Below are positions 33,578 through 43,007 of a stretch of DNA of 64,000 nt, piece after piece. How positions within the stretch are numbered: the stretch's first letter is position 1; every line of letters starts with the position of its first letter. Both the position numbers and the translations under genes were made by a program. Under the pieces are notes generated by a model that was given only the letters and a program-made list of their open reading frames with translations, ran no database searches and was not told where the DNA came from. Source of the stretch: JBLIDK01 sp047632595 (GTDB lineage Bacteria; Bacteroidota; Bacteroidia; Sphingobacteriales; Sphingobacteriaceae); contig JBLIDK010000006.1 of the NCBI GenBank assembly GCA_047632595.1, positions 1-64,000 of the forward strand. The letters are read 5' to 3'.

Positions 33578-36106
33578 ATGAGAAGTTATTCATTAGTAAT
33601 TCTGATATCCTTGTTTGTGTTTACAGGTTGCAAGGCAAACAAGTCAGCTCAAATAGAGAACAGTTCAACACCTGAAGTATTTGTTGAAGAAGGCACAATT
33701 GAATCAGTAGTGTTAAATGAATCGGGCTCATATCAACAGGCTGAGACTAAGTTGAACGATCTACTTCATACTTCATTAGAATTAAGTTTTGACTGGGAAA
33801 ACCAATGGTGTTATGGAGATGCTACTCTAAAACTTGAACCCTACTTCTATGATCAGAACACGTTAGTTTTAGACGCAAAAGGATTTGAAATTAAAAAGAT
33901 TGCTCTTATTGAAAATGGAGATTTAAAGTCATTAAATTATGAATACGATGGCGAAAAAATCGCCATAACATTAGATAGGACTTATAAAAAAGGCGAGCAA
34001 TACAGCATAAACATCAACTATATTGCTAAACCTAATGAATTAGCAGAAGGTGGTAGCGCTGCTATTACTGGTGATAAAGGATTGTACTTCATCAACCCTG
34101 ATGGTTCTGAGCCAAATAAACCACAACAAATATGGACTCAAGGTGAAACCGAATCTAACTCATGTTGGTTCCCTACGATTGATGCACCAAATGAAAAAAT
34201 GACTCAAGAAATAAGTGTGACTGTAGATGAAAAATATGTTACGCTTAGTAATGGAAGGTTAGAGTATAGTATCCTTAATGGTGATGGGACTAGAACAGAC
34301 AGATGGAAGCAAGATTTACCTCATGCACCTTATTTAGTTACCCTTGTTGTTGGTGAATTTGAAGTAATAACCGATTCATGGAGAGATATGGAAGTTTCTT
34401 ATTACGTTGAAAAAGAATTTGCAGAATCTGCAATGGATGTTTGGGGAAATACACCTGAGATGATTGAATTCTTCTCAACAGTTTTAAATTATGATTACCC
34501 TTGGGATAAATATTCGCAAGTAGTAGTTCGTGACTTTGTTTCTGGAGCAATGGAAAACACAACCGCTTCCACATTTTTTGAAGTGATGAATCAAAAAAGC
34601 ATAGAACTTTTAGATGGAGATAATGAAGACATTATTGCTCATGAATTATTTCACCAATGGTTTGGAGATGTAGTGACCTGCGAAAGTTGGTCTAATTTGC
34701 CTTTGAATGAAAGTTTCGCAACTTATGGAGAATATTTATGGGATGAATACAAGTATGGTCGAGAAAAAGCCGATGAAAAAATGCTTCAAAATTGGAGTCT
34801 TTATTTGAATTCTGCTAAAGCTCAAGAAAAGGATTTAATAAGGTTTTACTACGAAAGTAGAGAGGACATGTTTGATACTCACTCTTACCAAAAAGGGGGC
34901 GCAATTCTTCACATGCTTAGAAAATATGTAGGTGATGAAGCCTTCTTTAAATCACTAAGCTATTACTTGAATCAGTATCAATTTACTGATGTCGAAATTC
35001 ATCAATTGCGAATGTCTTTCGAAAAAATAACAGGCGAAGACTTAAACTGGTTCTTTAATCAATGGTTTATGGGTAAGGGGCATCCTGAACTAACGTTTTC
35101 ACATGATTTTAACATAATCACGAATGAAGTGTCTGTAATTGTTAAGCAAAAATTAGAGGCAGACGAAGGGCATAGTAATTTCACAATTCCTATAGATATT
35201 GATTTTTACTTAGGCAATGAAGTAGTTCGGAAACGTTATTGGCATAAAAACCTTGTTGATACATTCATATTCAAAACCAGTATAAAGCCAAAAGCGGTAA
35301 ATATTGATGCTGAAAAGATGATTTTGGGGATTAAAACCGATATCAAAGAAATGGATGAATGGAGGTATTTGTACGCAAATGCACCTTTGTTTATGGATAG
35401 GATGGAAGCATTAGGAAAGATTTCTCAAAAATCAGATTCCTTATCGCAAATGGATATTTTAAGTGCTATAAGTGACCCCAATCCAACTATTGCTGCTATA
35501 GCTATAGGGAAATTGAATAACCTAAATGCATCAAACAAAACTAAAGCATATAACATACTAAAAACGCAATCTCAAGATAATAAATCTTCAAAAGTTAGGG
35601 CAGCAAGTATTAAGGCAATTGCTGCAAACTATTTAGATATTACAGAGCTAACGTTTTTCGAGAATAAAACTACAGATAAATCATATTTAGTAATTAGTTC
35701 TGCACTAGATGCTGTTTATGATAAAGATGCAGAGAAAGGGTATGCTGCAGCAAAAACATTGGAAGGGAAAGAGTCTGGCGTAATTTCGAGAAAAATAGCA
35801 TCGATTTATTCAAAACAAGGCAATATTGAAGATAAAGCATTTTTTGAAAACTTGTTATTGAATACTTCTGGTTATGAAGTTTTATACCAGTTCCAGCCAT
35901 ATCAAAATTATTTAAACAAGGTTGACAATCAAGCGGCAGATAAATCAGCAATTGAAGCCTTCGTGCAGTCATATAATTCAACAGGTATTTCGTTGATTAA
36001 AAACCTGCTTAAGGGAAATATTAAAAGCATTCAATCGAGATATAATGACGAAGGGGAAAGCGATTTTAAGGCTTACATTCAAACTCAACTAGATTCATTA
36101 GACTAG
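33578..36106 (+). CDS. M1 family zinc aminopeptidase, lipoprotein
   Basis: This 842-residue envelope peptidase has a lipobox with cysteine 18 (FTGC). The M1 catalytic core follows: GAMEN at 323-327 (substrate recognition) and HELFHQWFGD at 355-364. The zinc ligands are H355 and H359 plus E378 in LNESFATYGEYLW, and the catalytic glutamate is E356. The N-terminal beta domain and C-terminal helical (HEAT-like) region complete the usual layout. It removes N-terminal residues from peptides at the outer surface or periplasm, feeding amino acid uptake. No neighbours are operon-linked. Confidence 0.93.
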   Translation: MRSYSLVILISLFVFTGCKANKSAQIENSSTPEVFVEEGTIESVVLNESGSYQQAETKLNDLLHTSLELSFDWENQWCYGDATLKLEPYFYDQNTLVLDAKGFEIKKIALIENGDLKSLNYEYDGEKIAITLDRTYKKGEQYSININYIAKPNELAEGGSAAITGDKGLYFINPDGSEPNKPQQIWTQGETESNSCWFPTIDAPNEKMTQEISVTVDEKYVTLSNGRLEYSILNGDGTRTDRWKQDLPHAPYLVTLVVGEFEVITDSWRDMEVSYYVEKEFAESAMDVWGNTPEMIEFFSTVLNYDYPWDKYSQVVVRDFVSGAMENTTASTFFEVMNQKSIELLDGDNEDIIAHELFHQWFGDVVTCESWSNLPLNESFATYGEYLWDEYKYGREKADEKMLQNWSLYLNSAKAQEKDLIRFYYESREDMFDTHSYQKGGAILHMLRKYVGDEAFFKSLSYYLNQYQFTDVEIHQLRMSFEKITGEDLNWFFNQWFMGKGHPELTFSHDFNIITNEVSVIVKQKLEADEGHSNFTIPIDIDFYLGNEVVRKRYWHKNLVDTFIFKTSIKPKAVNIDAEKMILGIKTDIKEMDEWRYLYANAPLFMDRMEALGKISQKSDSLSQMDILSAISDPNPTIAAIAIGKLNNLNASNKTKAYNILKTQSQDNKSSKVRAASIKAIAANYLDITELTFFENKTTDKSYLVISSALDAVYDKDAEKGYAAAKTLEGKESGVISRKIASIYSKQGNIEDKAFFENLLLNTSGYEVLYQFQPYQNYLNKVDNQAADKSAIEAFVQSYNSTGISLIKNLLKGNIKSIQSRYNDEGESDFKAYIQTQLDSLD

Positions 36107-36323
36107 TATATGTAACTCATCGTACTTTTAATTACCTTCTAATTTAAGGTGAAATTATCAGCATATAAATTCTACATTTCTCAACTTTATTTATTCAAAA
36201 AGTAATGTTCAGCGTTAAAGATCACCGTAATTTGCGGTATAATTTTAGGTAGGAGTTTTATGTTTTGAATTCTCTAACTTTACAAAGGGCTGGAGGTGAT
36301 GATTATCTTATTTAGCACGAATT
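36107..36323. other. 217-base intergenic region before the GNAT-nitrilase gene
   Basis: No gene is seen. TGGAGGTGAT at 36291-36300 is an almost complete complement of the 16S 3' end and is unusually strong for a Bacteroidetes gene, but it is about 24 bases before the ATG at 36324, too far for a normal ribosome site. A weak ACCG...CGGT hairpin lies near 36225-36240. A promoter could be TATGTTTTG near 36260. Confidence 0.4.
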
Positions 36324-37847
36324 ATGATACACGAGATAGATAATATTGAATTAACCTTTTTAACACTTAAAGATTATCAAGAGCTAAAAGACGCAATGAT
36401 TTCAGCATATTCTAGCATGCCAAATGCATACTGGAAGGAAGCTCATATTAAGTCGCTAATTAGCAAATTCCAGGAAGGTCAAGTTGTTGTAAAGGTCAAC
36501 AATCAAATTGCTGGTTGTGCGCTATCAATTATAGTAGATTATGATAGTTTTGAGGATCATCATACTTACAAAGAAATAACAGACAACTATACGTTTAAAA
36601 CACATGGTAAAAGTGGAAACGTTTTATATGGAATAGATGTATTCATAAAGCCAGAATTTAGGGGCATGCGTCTTGGACGAAGATTATATGACTATAGAAA
36701 AGAGCTTTGTGAAAGGCTAAATCTAAAAGCTATTGCATTTGGTGGTCGGATTCCAAATTTCCATAAATATTCGGATGAGATTTCTCCCAAGGAGTATATT
36801 ACGAAAGTTAAAAGGAAAGAAATTTACGATCCTGTATTGAGTTTCCAAATTTCAAATGATTTTCACCCAACAAAAATCTTAAAAAATTATTTAGAAGGAG
36901 ATGTGGCGTCAAACGAGTATGGAGTGTTGTTGGAATGGGATAATATTAATTATGAGAAAAAGAGTAATAAGGCAACATCTAAGAAAACAACTGTTCGCTT
37001 AGGCCTAATTCAATGGCAAATGAGGTCTTATGCAAATCGTGATGAGTTAATGCAACAAGCTGAATACTTCATCGATGCTGTTTCTGGCTATCGTTCTGAC
37101 TTTGCTCTTTTCCCTGAGTTTTTCAATGCTCCGCTTATGGCTGAAAACAACCATATGTCAGAATCTGAATCTATTCGTGAACTTGCCAAACACACTGAAT
37201 TTATAGTACACAAATTCGGTGAGCTTGCAATTTCATACAACATCAATATAATAACAGGTAGTATGCCTGAAATAATAGGGGACTTACTTTATAATGTTGG
37301 ATATTTATGCAAGCGAGATGGCAGTCGAGAGCGCTATGAAAAGCTCCATGTTACTCCGGATGAAGCAAAAGTGTGGGGAATGCAAGGTGGTAATCAAATA
37401 AAGTCATTTGATACTGATTGCGGTAGAATTGGCATATTAATTTGTTATGATTCAGAGTTCCCTGAGTTAAGCAGATTATTAGCAGATGAGGGAATGGACA
37501 TTCTTTTTATCCCTTTCTTAACCGATACGCAAAATGGGTATTCAAGAGTAAGAAGTTGTGCTCAAGCTAGAGCCATTGAAAATGAATGCTATGTTGCTAT
37601 TGCCGGTAGCGTTGGTAACTTGCCAAATGTTCACAACATGGATATTCAGTTTGCTCAGTCGATGGTTTTTACTCCGTGTGATTTTTCATTTCCATCAAAT
37701 GGAATTAAGGCAGAAGCTACTCCAAACACAGAAATGATTTTAATTGCTGACGTTGACTTAAGTCTGTTAAAGGAATTAAACCGATTTGGTAGTGTTCGAA
37801 ATTTAAAAGATCGCCGTCTCGACTTGTTTGAAGTAATAAGAAAATAA
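36324..37847 (+). CDS. Bifunctional GNAT acetyltransferase-nitrilase (carbon-nitrogen hydrolase) protein
   Basis: This 507-residue cytoplasmic protein is a known two-domain fusion. Residues 1-210 form a GNAT domain, with GIDVFIKPEFRGMRLGRRLY at 103-122 (acetyl-CoA motif A). Residues about 224-507 form a nitrilase-superfamily domain with the complete triad E265 (FPEFFNAP), K340 (RYEKLHVTPDE) and C374 (LICYDSEFPE). Such fusions hydrolyse or acylate amides, but the substrate is unknown. It ends in a strong bidirectional terminator. The ATG at 36324 is preceded by a distant, very strong anti-SD match. Confidence 0.93.
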   Translation: MIHEIDNIELTFLTLKDYQELKDAMISAYSSMPNAYWKEAHIKSLISKFQEGQVVVKVNNQIAGCALSIIVDYDSFEDHHTYKEITDNYTFKTHGKSGNVLYGIDVFIKPEFRGMRLGRRLYDYRKELCERLNLKAIAFGGRIPNFHKYSDEISPKEYITKVKRKEIYDPVLSFQISNDFHPTKILKNYLEGDVASNEYGVLLEWDNINYEKKSNKATSKKTTVRLGLIQWQMRSYANRDELMQQAEYFIDAVSGYRSDFALFPEFFNAPLMAENNHMSESESIRELAKHTEFIVHKFGELAISYNINIITGSMPEIIGDLLYNVGYLCKRDGSRERYEKLHVTPDEAKVWGMQGGNQIKSFDTDCGRIGILICYDSEFPELSRLLADEGMDILFIPFLTDTQNGYSRVRSCAQARAIENECYVAIAGSVGNLPNVHNMDIQFAQSMVFTPCDFSFPSNGIKAEATPNTEMILIADVDLSLLKELNRFGSVRNLKDRRLDLFEVIRK

Positions 37848-37892
37848 AAAAGGCTCATCAGTTGCAGTTAGCAAGCTAATGAGCCTTTTTCT
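37846..37892. terminator. Bidirectional terminator between GNAT-nitrilase and lipoprotein genes
   Basis: AAAAAGGCTCAT pairs with ATGAGCCTTTTT around a roughly 20-base loop containing a few more pairs. T runs flank both sides, fitting the convergent genes at 37847 and 37912. Confidence 0.85.
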
Positions 37893-37911
37893 TAAAAGTT
37901 CATTATAACTA

Positions 37912-39522
37912 TTATTCCTTTTCTAGGAAGGAACAAACTTCTTCAGAAACATCTAGTTGATCTAAATCTATAACCGTATTTTTCTCATTAATTGTAAATT
38001 CTTGAGTATAGAACTGGTTGTCATAGTAGGCGCCAAAAATATAAGTTCCTGGTATTTCAACATCACATAAAGTCAAATTACCTTCTCTAACATATCCACT
38101 TCTCCAATTTGAACTTCCTTGCTTTCTAAACCAAACGGAAAAAGAAGGAACAATAACTAGGTCTTGGCATTCTGCTTTTACGGACATTGTAACTCCACCA
38201 ACCTCTGCTGCATCAATATTAATTGAGACTTCTTGAGTACCACATAAATCCGCAATCTCAGTTGTTGAAATAACATTAATTCCATCAGCGTCATAAATTT
38301 TCAGTTTTGCAGCAATTTGTGGAGCATTGTAAAAAGTAATCTCATTTCCATTAAATAACTGAATAAAACTCGAACGTATTGGCTGATCGTTTACATCGCT
38401 TAATAAAATTTTACGCCAAGAACCATTACAAGTTTCATCTAAATTACTTGTAAAGCGAATGCTTAAACCCTCACTACAATAAACGCCATAAGTCCAATCT
38501 AAATTCCAGTAGCTTAAGTGGTTAATTCCAAATATTACGTCAAAGTTTCCGTTTCCATTTAGAACTAATGTTCCAGTCTTCTCATTTGTCCATTCGCCGG
38601 TTAAGGTGTTATAACTTAAAATAGGAATTTGGTCATTGGCAGCCACTTCAATACCGGTTTTGGGATTAATTGTACCAGCCGGAACTTCCATAGTAATTGA
38701 TATATCATTGCTAAAGCTTGAGGCAACTTTACCATTTTCATCTTCCACTTCTAAAGCTAAAAACCCACCTGTTGTGAAAAGTGTAGTTCCAGATGCCCCA
38801 ACTACATTCGCTTCAAAACCACCAGGAAAAGCTTCCAAAGCACTTTGTTCTTGGTTGTTGAAGTAAACCAGATTAACAGTTAATTGACCAGTTAAAGGGT
38901 CGCCGCTTGCATTTGTTATAATTGTGCCTTTAGGGATATTAACTTGAGAATTAACTTCCCCACTAGAGGAACCAGTTGTTGAAGCACTAACAATTATTTC
39001 ATTTTCTACAGTTCCGTCCGTACTTGAACTTCCTGTAGTGCTTGAAGTTGCGCCAACTCCTTTGGGGTTTTCACCAATTTTCACCATTTTTATTACAAAA
39101 TTGGTCGACTCGCTATCTGTAATTCTTAAAGGCAAACTTGTTGTTAAGTAGCCAGTAGCTTTTGCAACTAAAATAATCTCTATTGGAGTTGATGGGGAAA
39201 CAGTTTCACCTGGATTAACTCCGAAGTTTAAGAACCCACCTTTAGTATCAAATATAGCTTTAGTTACTCCAGTAACATTTACTATTTTACCTGCGTCTTT
39301 ACCCATTACGGTAACTACAACATCAGCGTCGCCGGTAAAGGTAACGTCACCATTTAATTTAGTTATGTTTTTGCCAGAAGCGGCATTTATAAACTGACCT
39401 GAAATACTAGCCTTAGTTTCAGGTTTAATCTTAAATTTAAAGTTGTCAGCATTTTCGGTATTTAGGCAACCTCCTAAAATTATGCTAAATGAAATAGCTG
39501 CAATTAATAGTATCTTATTCAT
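37912..39522 (-). CDS. Large secreted lipoprotein of unknown function
   Basis: This 536-residue protein has a signal peptide with lipidated cysteine 19 (LGGC). A beta-rich region follows, then a low-complexity serine/threonine/glycine linker (GATSSTTGSSSTDGT, then ASTTGSSSGEVNSQ) at about residues 157-194. A second beta-rich part resembles ZU5-like or bacterial Ig-like sheets (SQVNIPKGTIITNASGDPLT, then LVYFNNQEQSALEAFPGG). Residues near 350-520 hold cysteines (YCSEG, TCNG, LCGT) that may form disulfides. It ends with ...EEVCSFLEKE. The gene is 6 bases after the outer membrane gene at 39529, so they may act as a surface pair. Confidence 0.65.
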   Translation of the reverse strand: MNKILLIAAISFSIILGGCLNTENADNFKFKIKPETKASISGQFINAASGKNITKLNGDVTFTGDADVVVTVMGKDAGKIVNVTGVTKAIFDTKGGFLNFGVNPGETVSPSTPIEIILVAKATGYLTTSLPLRITDSESTNFVIKMVKIGENPKGVGATSSTTGSSSTDGTVENEIIVSASTTGSSSGEVNSQVNIPKGTIITNASGDPLTGQLTVNLVYFNNQEQSALEAFPGGFEANVVGASGTTLFTTGGFLALEVEDENGKVASSFSNDISITMEVPAGTINPKTGIEVAANDQIPILSYNTLTGEWTNEKTGTLVLNGNGNFDVIFGINHLSYWNLDWTYGVYCSEGLSIRFTSNLDETCNGSWRKILLSDVNDQPIRSSFIQLFNGNEITFYNAPQIAAKLKIYDADGINVISTTEIADLCGTQEVSINIDAAEVGGVTMSVKAECQDLVIVPSFSVWFRKQGSSNWRSGYVREGNLTLCDVEIPGTYIFGAYYDNQFYTQEFTINEKNTVIDLDQLDVSEEVCSFLEKE

Positions 39523-39528
39523 GGTCTT

Positions 39529-40245
39529 TTATTTAATTCGTACGTTAAGTTGAAAGGATAAAACTGGGTAAAAGTGATTGATTATTGGATTGAATAATTC
39601 GCCTACAATTTTTTGATTTTCTTCATCCGTTGCGGTTGGCTCAATTTGACCTGTTCCGTTTAAACTAGCTTTTGGCTCTCCGTGATACATTGCACCTAAC
39701 TCAACTTTAAGTCCAACTCGTTTTTTTGGTAAAGTGTTTCCAAAACCAAATCCCAAATACGGGTTAATTCTATTAGTTTGAAGATTGAAATGTACTTCTC
39801 CAGCCTCATTTGGCGTGATTTTTCTATCGTCAAATTCAAAAGTTTCGGTGGTGTAAACTCTAACATTTATTTCATTCAAATCAACCATAAAACCTGTGGT
39901 GACATGGAATGCAAGAAATTTTGAAAATGGAAATATATCCACCATCAAAGGAAATGTGTTAAGTTTTAGATCTGTGTCGATTGAGATTTTTTCGGCACCA
40001 TTAAAGTCGAATAATTGTGAGCCATTAGTTGTAAAATGCAATGGAAGATAATTAACTCCAACACGCAGGTTCATTAAGGCATTTAATTTTGTGCTTACTT
40101 CAAGACCAGGACCTAATGTTCCAACCTTCACAGCAACGCCAATTTGTGAGCCTAAAACCTTTCCAATTACATCTTCTTGAGCCGATGTTTGGAAAGTAAA
40201 AGTTGACAAAACCAAAATGGCAATTAAGTAGTTTAGTTTATTCAT
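39529..40245 (-). CDS. Outer membrane beta-barrel protein of unknown function
   Basis: This 238-residue protein has a signal peptide (ends TSAQ, residue 22). Alternating strands follow with turns such as VAVKVGTLGPGLEVSTKLN, YLGFGFGNTLPKKRVGLKVELG and FYPVLSFQLNVRIK at the C-terminus. The pattern is that of an 8-strand barrel, similar to OmpA/OmpW-type domains. The lipoprotein gene follows 6 bases later and is probably co-transcribed. I do not recognise the exact family. Confidence 0.7.
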   Translation of the reverse strand: MNKLNYLIAILVLSTFTFQTSAQEDVIGKVLGSQIGVAVKVGTLGPGLEVSTKLNALMNLRVGVNYLPLHFTTNGSQLFDFNGAEKISIDTDLKLNTFPLMVDIFPFSKFLAFHVTTGFMVDLNEINVRVYTTETFEFDDRKITPNEAGEVHFNLQTNRINPYLGFGFGNTLPKKRVGLKVELGAMYHGEPKASLNGTGQIEPTATDEENQKIVGELFNPIINHFYPVLSFQLNVRIK

Positions 40246-40328
40246 GGGTTTGATTTATAGGTACTAAAGGATATAAAAGTAACAAAAATATAGTTAAACA
40301 ACTAGCATAATGTCTAAATCAAAGTTAA

Positions 40329-41126
40329 TTAGGTGACTTTTGCCTTTGAAATAAACTTACTAAATCGTTTAGGGAAAAATCGTTTAAAATATATAGCAAT
40401 GAGCTCTTTACCGCCTATTCCTACCTCTTCTTTCCCTTTGGAAATGGCCTTCATTGCCTTTTCAGCGAATACAGAGGGTAACATTCCATTTGCCTGGCTA
40501 TCATCCATTTTTTGCTGAGCTCTACCGTCACCTGTTAATGCATTTAAGCTAACATTGGTTTTAATAAAACCAGGACAAAGGATGGTGATTTTAATTTTCT
40601 TATCGACTAATTCAGCTCTTAAGCTATCGTAAAACCCATGCAATGCATGTTTGGAAGCCGCGTAGCTTGAACGTAAAGGAGTGCCGAATTTTCCAGTTAA
40701 ACTACTTATAACAACAATGTTTCCTTCGTTTCTATTAATCATGCCACGAAGCACTTTTTTAGTAAGTATCACCCCACCTGTAAAGTTGACACGCATTATA
40801 CGTTCTGTTACTTCAAGGTCTGTTTCCATTACTAATGATCGTTGGCTAATTCCACCACTATGAATTAAAACATCAACTCTACCAAAAATCTTCTCCCCCT
40901 CACTGCTTAAATGTTCTAACGTTTCTAATTCATTTAAGTCTATTGGTAAAACATGAATATTAGATTGATTCCCAACACATCTTTCCTTTACTTCATATAG
41001 CAAATCACGGTTTCGAGCACTTAAAATTAATTTTGCACCTGCCGCACTAAATTTATAAGCTAGTGATTCTCCTAACCCGCTCGAGGCACCAGTAATCCAG
41101 ACTACTTTTCCTTTAAAATCAGTCAT
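40329..41126 (-). CDS. Short-chain dehydrogenase/reductase (SDR)
   Basis: This 265-residue NAD(P)-dependent enzyme of the classical SDR type has the TGASSGLGESLA cofactor motif (residues 12-23). It also has ISSLTGKFG (catalytic serine) and YAASKHALHGFYDSL (catalytic tyrosine and lysine), followed by ILCPGFIKTNVS. Its C-terminus has basic and hydrophobic segments (FKRFFPKRFSKFIS), as in membrane-associated dehydrogenases such as the DHRS7/DltE group. It overlaps the cyclase-family gene by 8 bases. The substrate is unknown. Confidence 0.85.
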   Translation of the reverse strand: MTDFKGKVVWITGASSGLGESLAYKFSAAGAKLILSARNRDLLYEVKERCVGNQSNIHVLPIDLNELETLEHLSSEGEKIFGRVDVLIHSGGISQRSLVMETDLEVTERIMRVNFTGGVILTKKVLRGMINRNEGNIVVISSLTGKFGTPLRSSYAASKHALHGFYDSLRAELVDKKIKITILCPGFIKTNVSLNALTGDGRAQQKMDDSQANGMLPSVFAEKAMKAISKGKEEVGIGGKELIAIYFKRFFPKRFSKFISKAKVT

Positions 41127-41865
41127 TTTTTAATTTGTATAAAATTGGTTTACTAGGGCTAGCATCTGATTCAAAAGAGGCTATTTGTATATTTAATATA
41201 TAAGAACCATCAGCAATTTCTGTTGGAACAAAAATCATTTCAGTAATTGTGCACCCATTTCGAGGGTTTGTTGGATAATCCCAAAAAATATGGTGGGTGC
41301 TTAACTTCCCTTCGTCGTTTTCTTTATCAACTGATGGAAGATCGATTAGTAAATGCTTAACGCCTAAAGAAACAATTTTTTTCATTGCTTCATTTGTAAA
41401 ATAGGCAGGATTTGTTCCACTATAACGCTTAGTTAATTTATAATTCGAATTGGGCAAAGTGCGAATAATTAATGCTTCAGAATTATTAATATTACTTGGG
41501 ATTAAATCTGCAGAAATAATTAAATCATCATTAACTTTTTGAGGTGTAAGGCTGATTAATTGACTCTGAAAAATGAATTCTTTTAATTGTTCATTAATGG
41601 TAATTCTATTGTTAGAAATATGCCCCATACATTCAGTATGAGTTCCATTTCCATGAGCATTAAAAATGAGGTTTTCACAATTACAAGGCCCGCCTTGTGG
41701 CACTGAGCCAATAAAATCGCCTGCTTTAAATGGAATGAATTTAGGTTCATCAATTCCAAAAGCATTCGGATTTGGTCCATTAGACTTTAACCCAATAGAA
41801 ATATCAATTGGCTCATCAGTATTAATAGAATAATTTTTTTGGTTTAATTTAATTTTCCAATTCAT
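41119..41865 (-). CDS. Cyclase-family (kynurenine formamidase-like) metal-dependent hydrolase
   Basis: This 248-residue protein resembles the Cyclase/KynB fold. Its metal-binding motif is NAHGNGTHTECMGHI (residues 68-82), a variant of HGTHxDxPxH in which glutamate replaces the usual aspartate. VKHLLIDLPSVDKEND near residue 170 is the typical second segment with metal-binding aspartate/glutamate. Members hydrolyse N-formylkynurenine or similar amides; the altered motif makes the substrate uncertain. The gene lies between the SDR and hemW genes with overlaps of 8 and 17 bases, so all three are probably translated from one message. Confidence 0.72.
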   Translation of the reverse strand: MNWKIKLNQKNYSINTDEPIDISIGLKSNGPNPNAFGIDEPKFIPFKAGDFIGSVPQGGPCNCENLIFNAHGNGTHTECMGHISNNRITINEQLKEFIFQSQLISLTPQKVNDDLIISADLIPSNINNSEALIIRTLPNSNYKLTKRYSGTNPAYFTNEAMKKIVSLGVKHLLIDLPSVDKENDEGKLSTHHIFWDYPTNPRNGCTITEMIFVPTEIADGSYILNIQIASFESDASPSKPILYKLKND

Positions 41866-42988
41866 TTACGAAAAGTTCACTGCTAATTTTATCAGCATAG
41901 TGTTTACCTAAATCAGTTAAGTATAGAGTTTCTTCTTCCAAAATTAACCATTTTCTTTCTTCAAACTCTGCACACTGTGCATTAAAGGATTTTATTTGTT
42001 CTGAATCTAAGCTTTTAAATAGTTGTTTTAAATCACAGCCCCATTTTGTGCGTAGTGAGGTCATTAAATATTCGTTTACCTTGTTTTCTAAACTTAGAAG
42101 CTCCTTTTCCCAATAAATATCCCCGTTGTTTAAAGCACTTAAATACTTGTTGTTGTTTGAAATATTCCAACGGCGTGATTGACCATCAAAAGAATGAGCA
42201 CCGGGCCCTACTCCTAAATATTCAACTGCTTGCCAATAATTTGTGTTATGTATTGCGTACTTAGAATTTCGTGCGAAGTTGGATATTTCATATTGCTCAA
42301 AGTCATTATTTTTTGCAAAATCAATACACATATCAAATTGCTCACTTTGTTGAGAATCGCTTAGTTTACCTGCTTTTTTCAACTTTATTTGATGAAATAA
42401 CGGTGTCTTCTCTTCAACCGTTAATGCGTAAGCACTAAAATGCTCAATAGAGTATTGTTTAAGTTGATTTAGATTTTCGATCCATTTCTTATCGCTAAGA
42501 AGAGGATAGCCATAAATTAAGTCCATAGTGAGATTTTCAAACTCCATGTCCTGTAAAAGCTTTATACTATAATCAGCTTGAGTTGCATTATGCGATCTGT
42601 TCATCCAAATTAAATCTTCGTTAAAAAATGACTGAACGCCTAAACTAAATCGAGTAACTCCTAAATTTTTATAAAAATTAATGCTTTTGGCTGAGATGTC
42701 ATCGGGATTGGCTTCGATTGTAAACTCTTTAATATTGCTTAGATCAAAATTCTTTTCCAAAGCCTTAAATATGATAGTCAGTTCTTTCTCGTTTAACAAC
42801 GAGGGAGTACCTCCGCCAAAGTAAATGGTTGATAATTTATTAGATTGTAAATAATCTTTTCTACTAGCTATTTCCGTGGCAATTGACTTAGCCATTACAC
42901 CAGTATTGATTAAGGTTGTACTAAAATGGAAATTGCAGTAGTTACAAGCTTGCTTGCAATAAGGGATATGTATATATAATCCAGACAT
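41849..42988 (-). CDS. hemW: HemW-like radical SAM protein
   Basis: This 379-residue protein has the radical SAM motif CKQACNYC (C11, C15, C18) after YIHIPY, then GGGTPSLL and the EANPDD strand found in HemN/HemW proteins, and the HemN C-terminal domain (NEYLMTSLRTKWGCDL). HemW is a heme chaperone rather than a true coproporphyrinogen oxidase. It lacks the N-terminal region HemN needs. It is the first gene of the leftward SDR-cyclase-hemW operon. Only 19 bases separate its start from the divergent Omp85-like gene. Confidence 0.93.
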   Translation of the reverse strand: MSGLYIHIPYCKQACNYCNFHFSTTLINTGVMAKSIATEIASRKDYLQSNKLSTIYFGGGTPSLLNEKELTIIFKALEKNFDLSNIKEFTIEANPDDISAKSINFYKNLGVTRFSLGVQSFFNEDLIWMNRSHNATQADYSIKLLQDMEFENLTMDLIYGYPLLSDKKWIENLNQLKQYSIEHFSAYALTVEEKTPLFHQIKLKKAGKLSDSQQSEQFDMCIDFAKNNDFEQYEISNFARNSKYAIHNTNYWQAVEYLGVGPGAHSFDGQSRRWNISNNNKYLSALNNGDIYWEKELLSLENKVNEYLMTSLRTKWGCDLKQLFKSLDSEQIKSFNAQCAEFEERKWLILEEETLYLTDLGKHYADKISSELFVNELEN

Positions 42989-43007
42989 TCTATCTTTACC
43001 AAATCAA

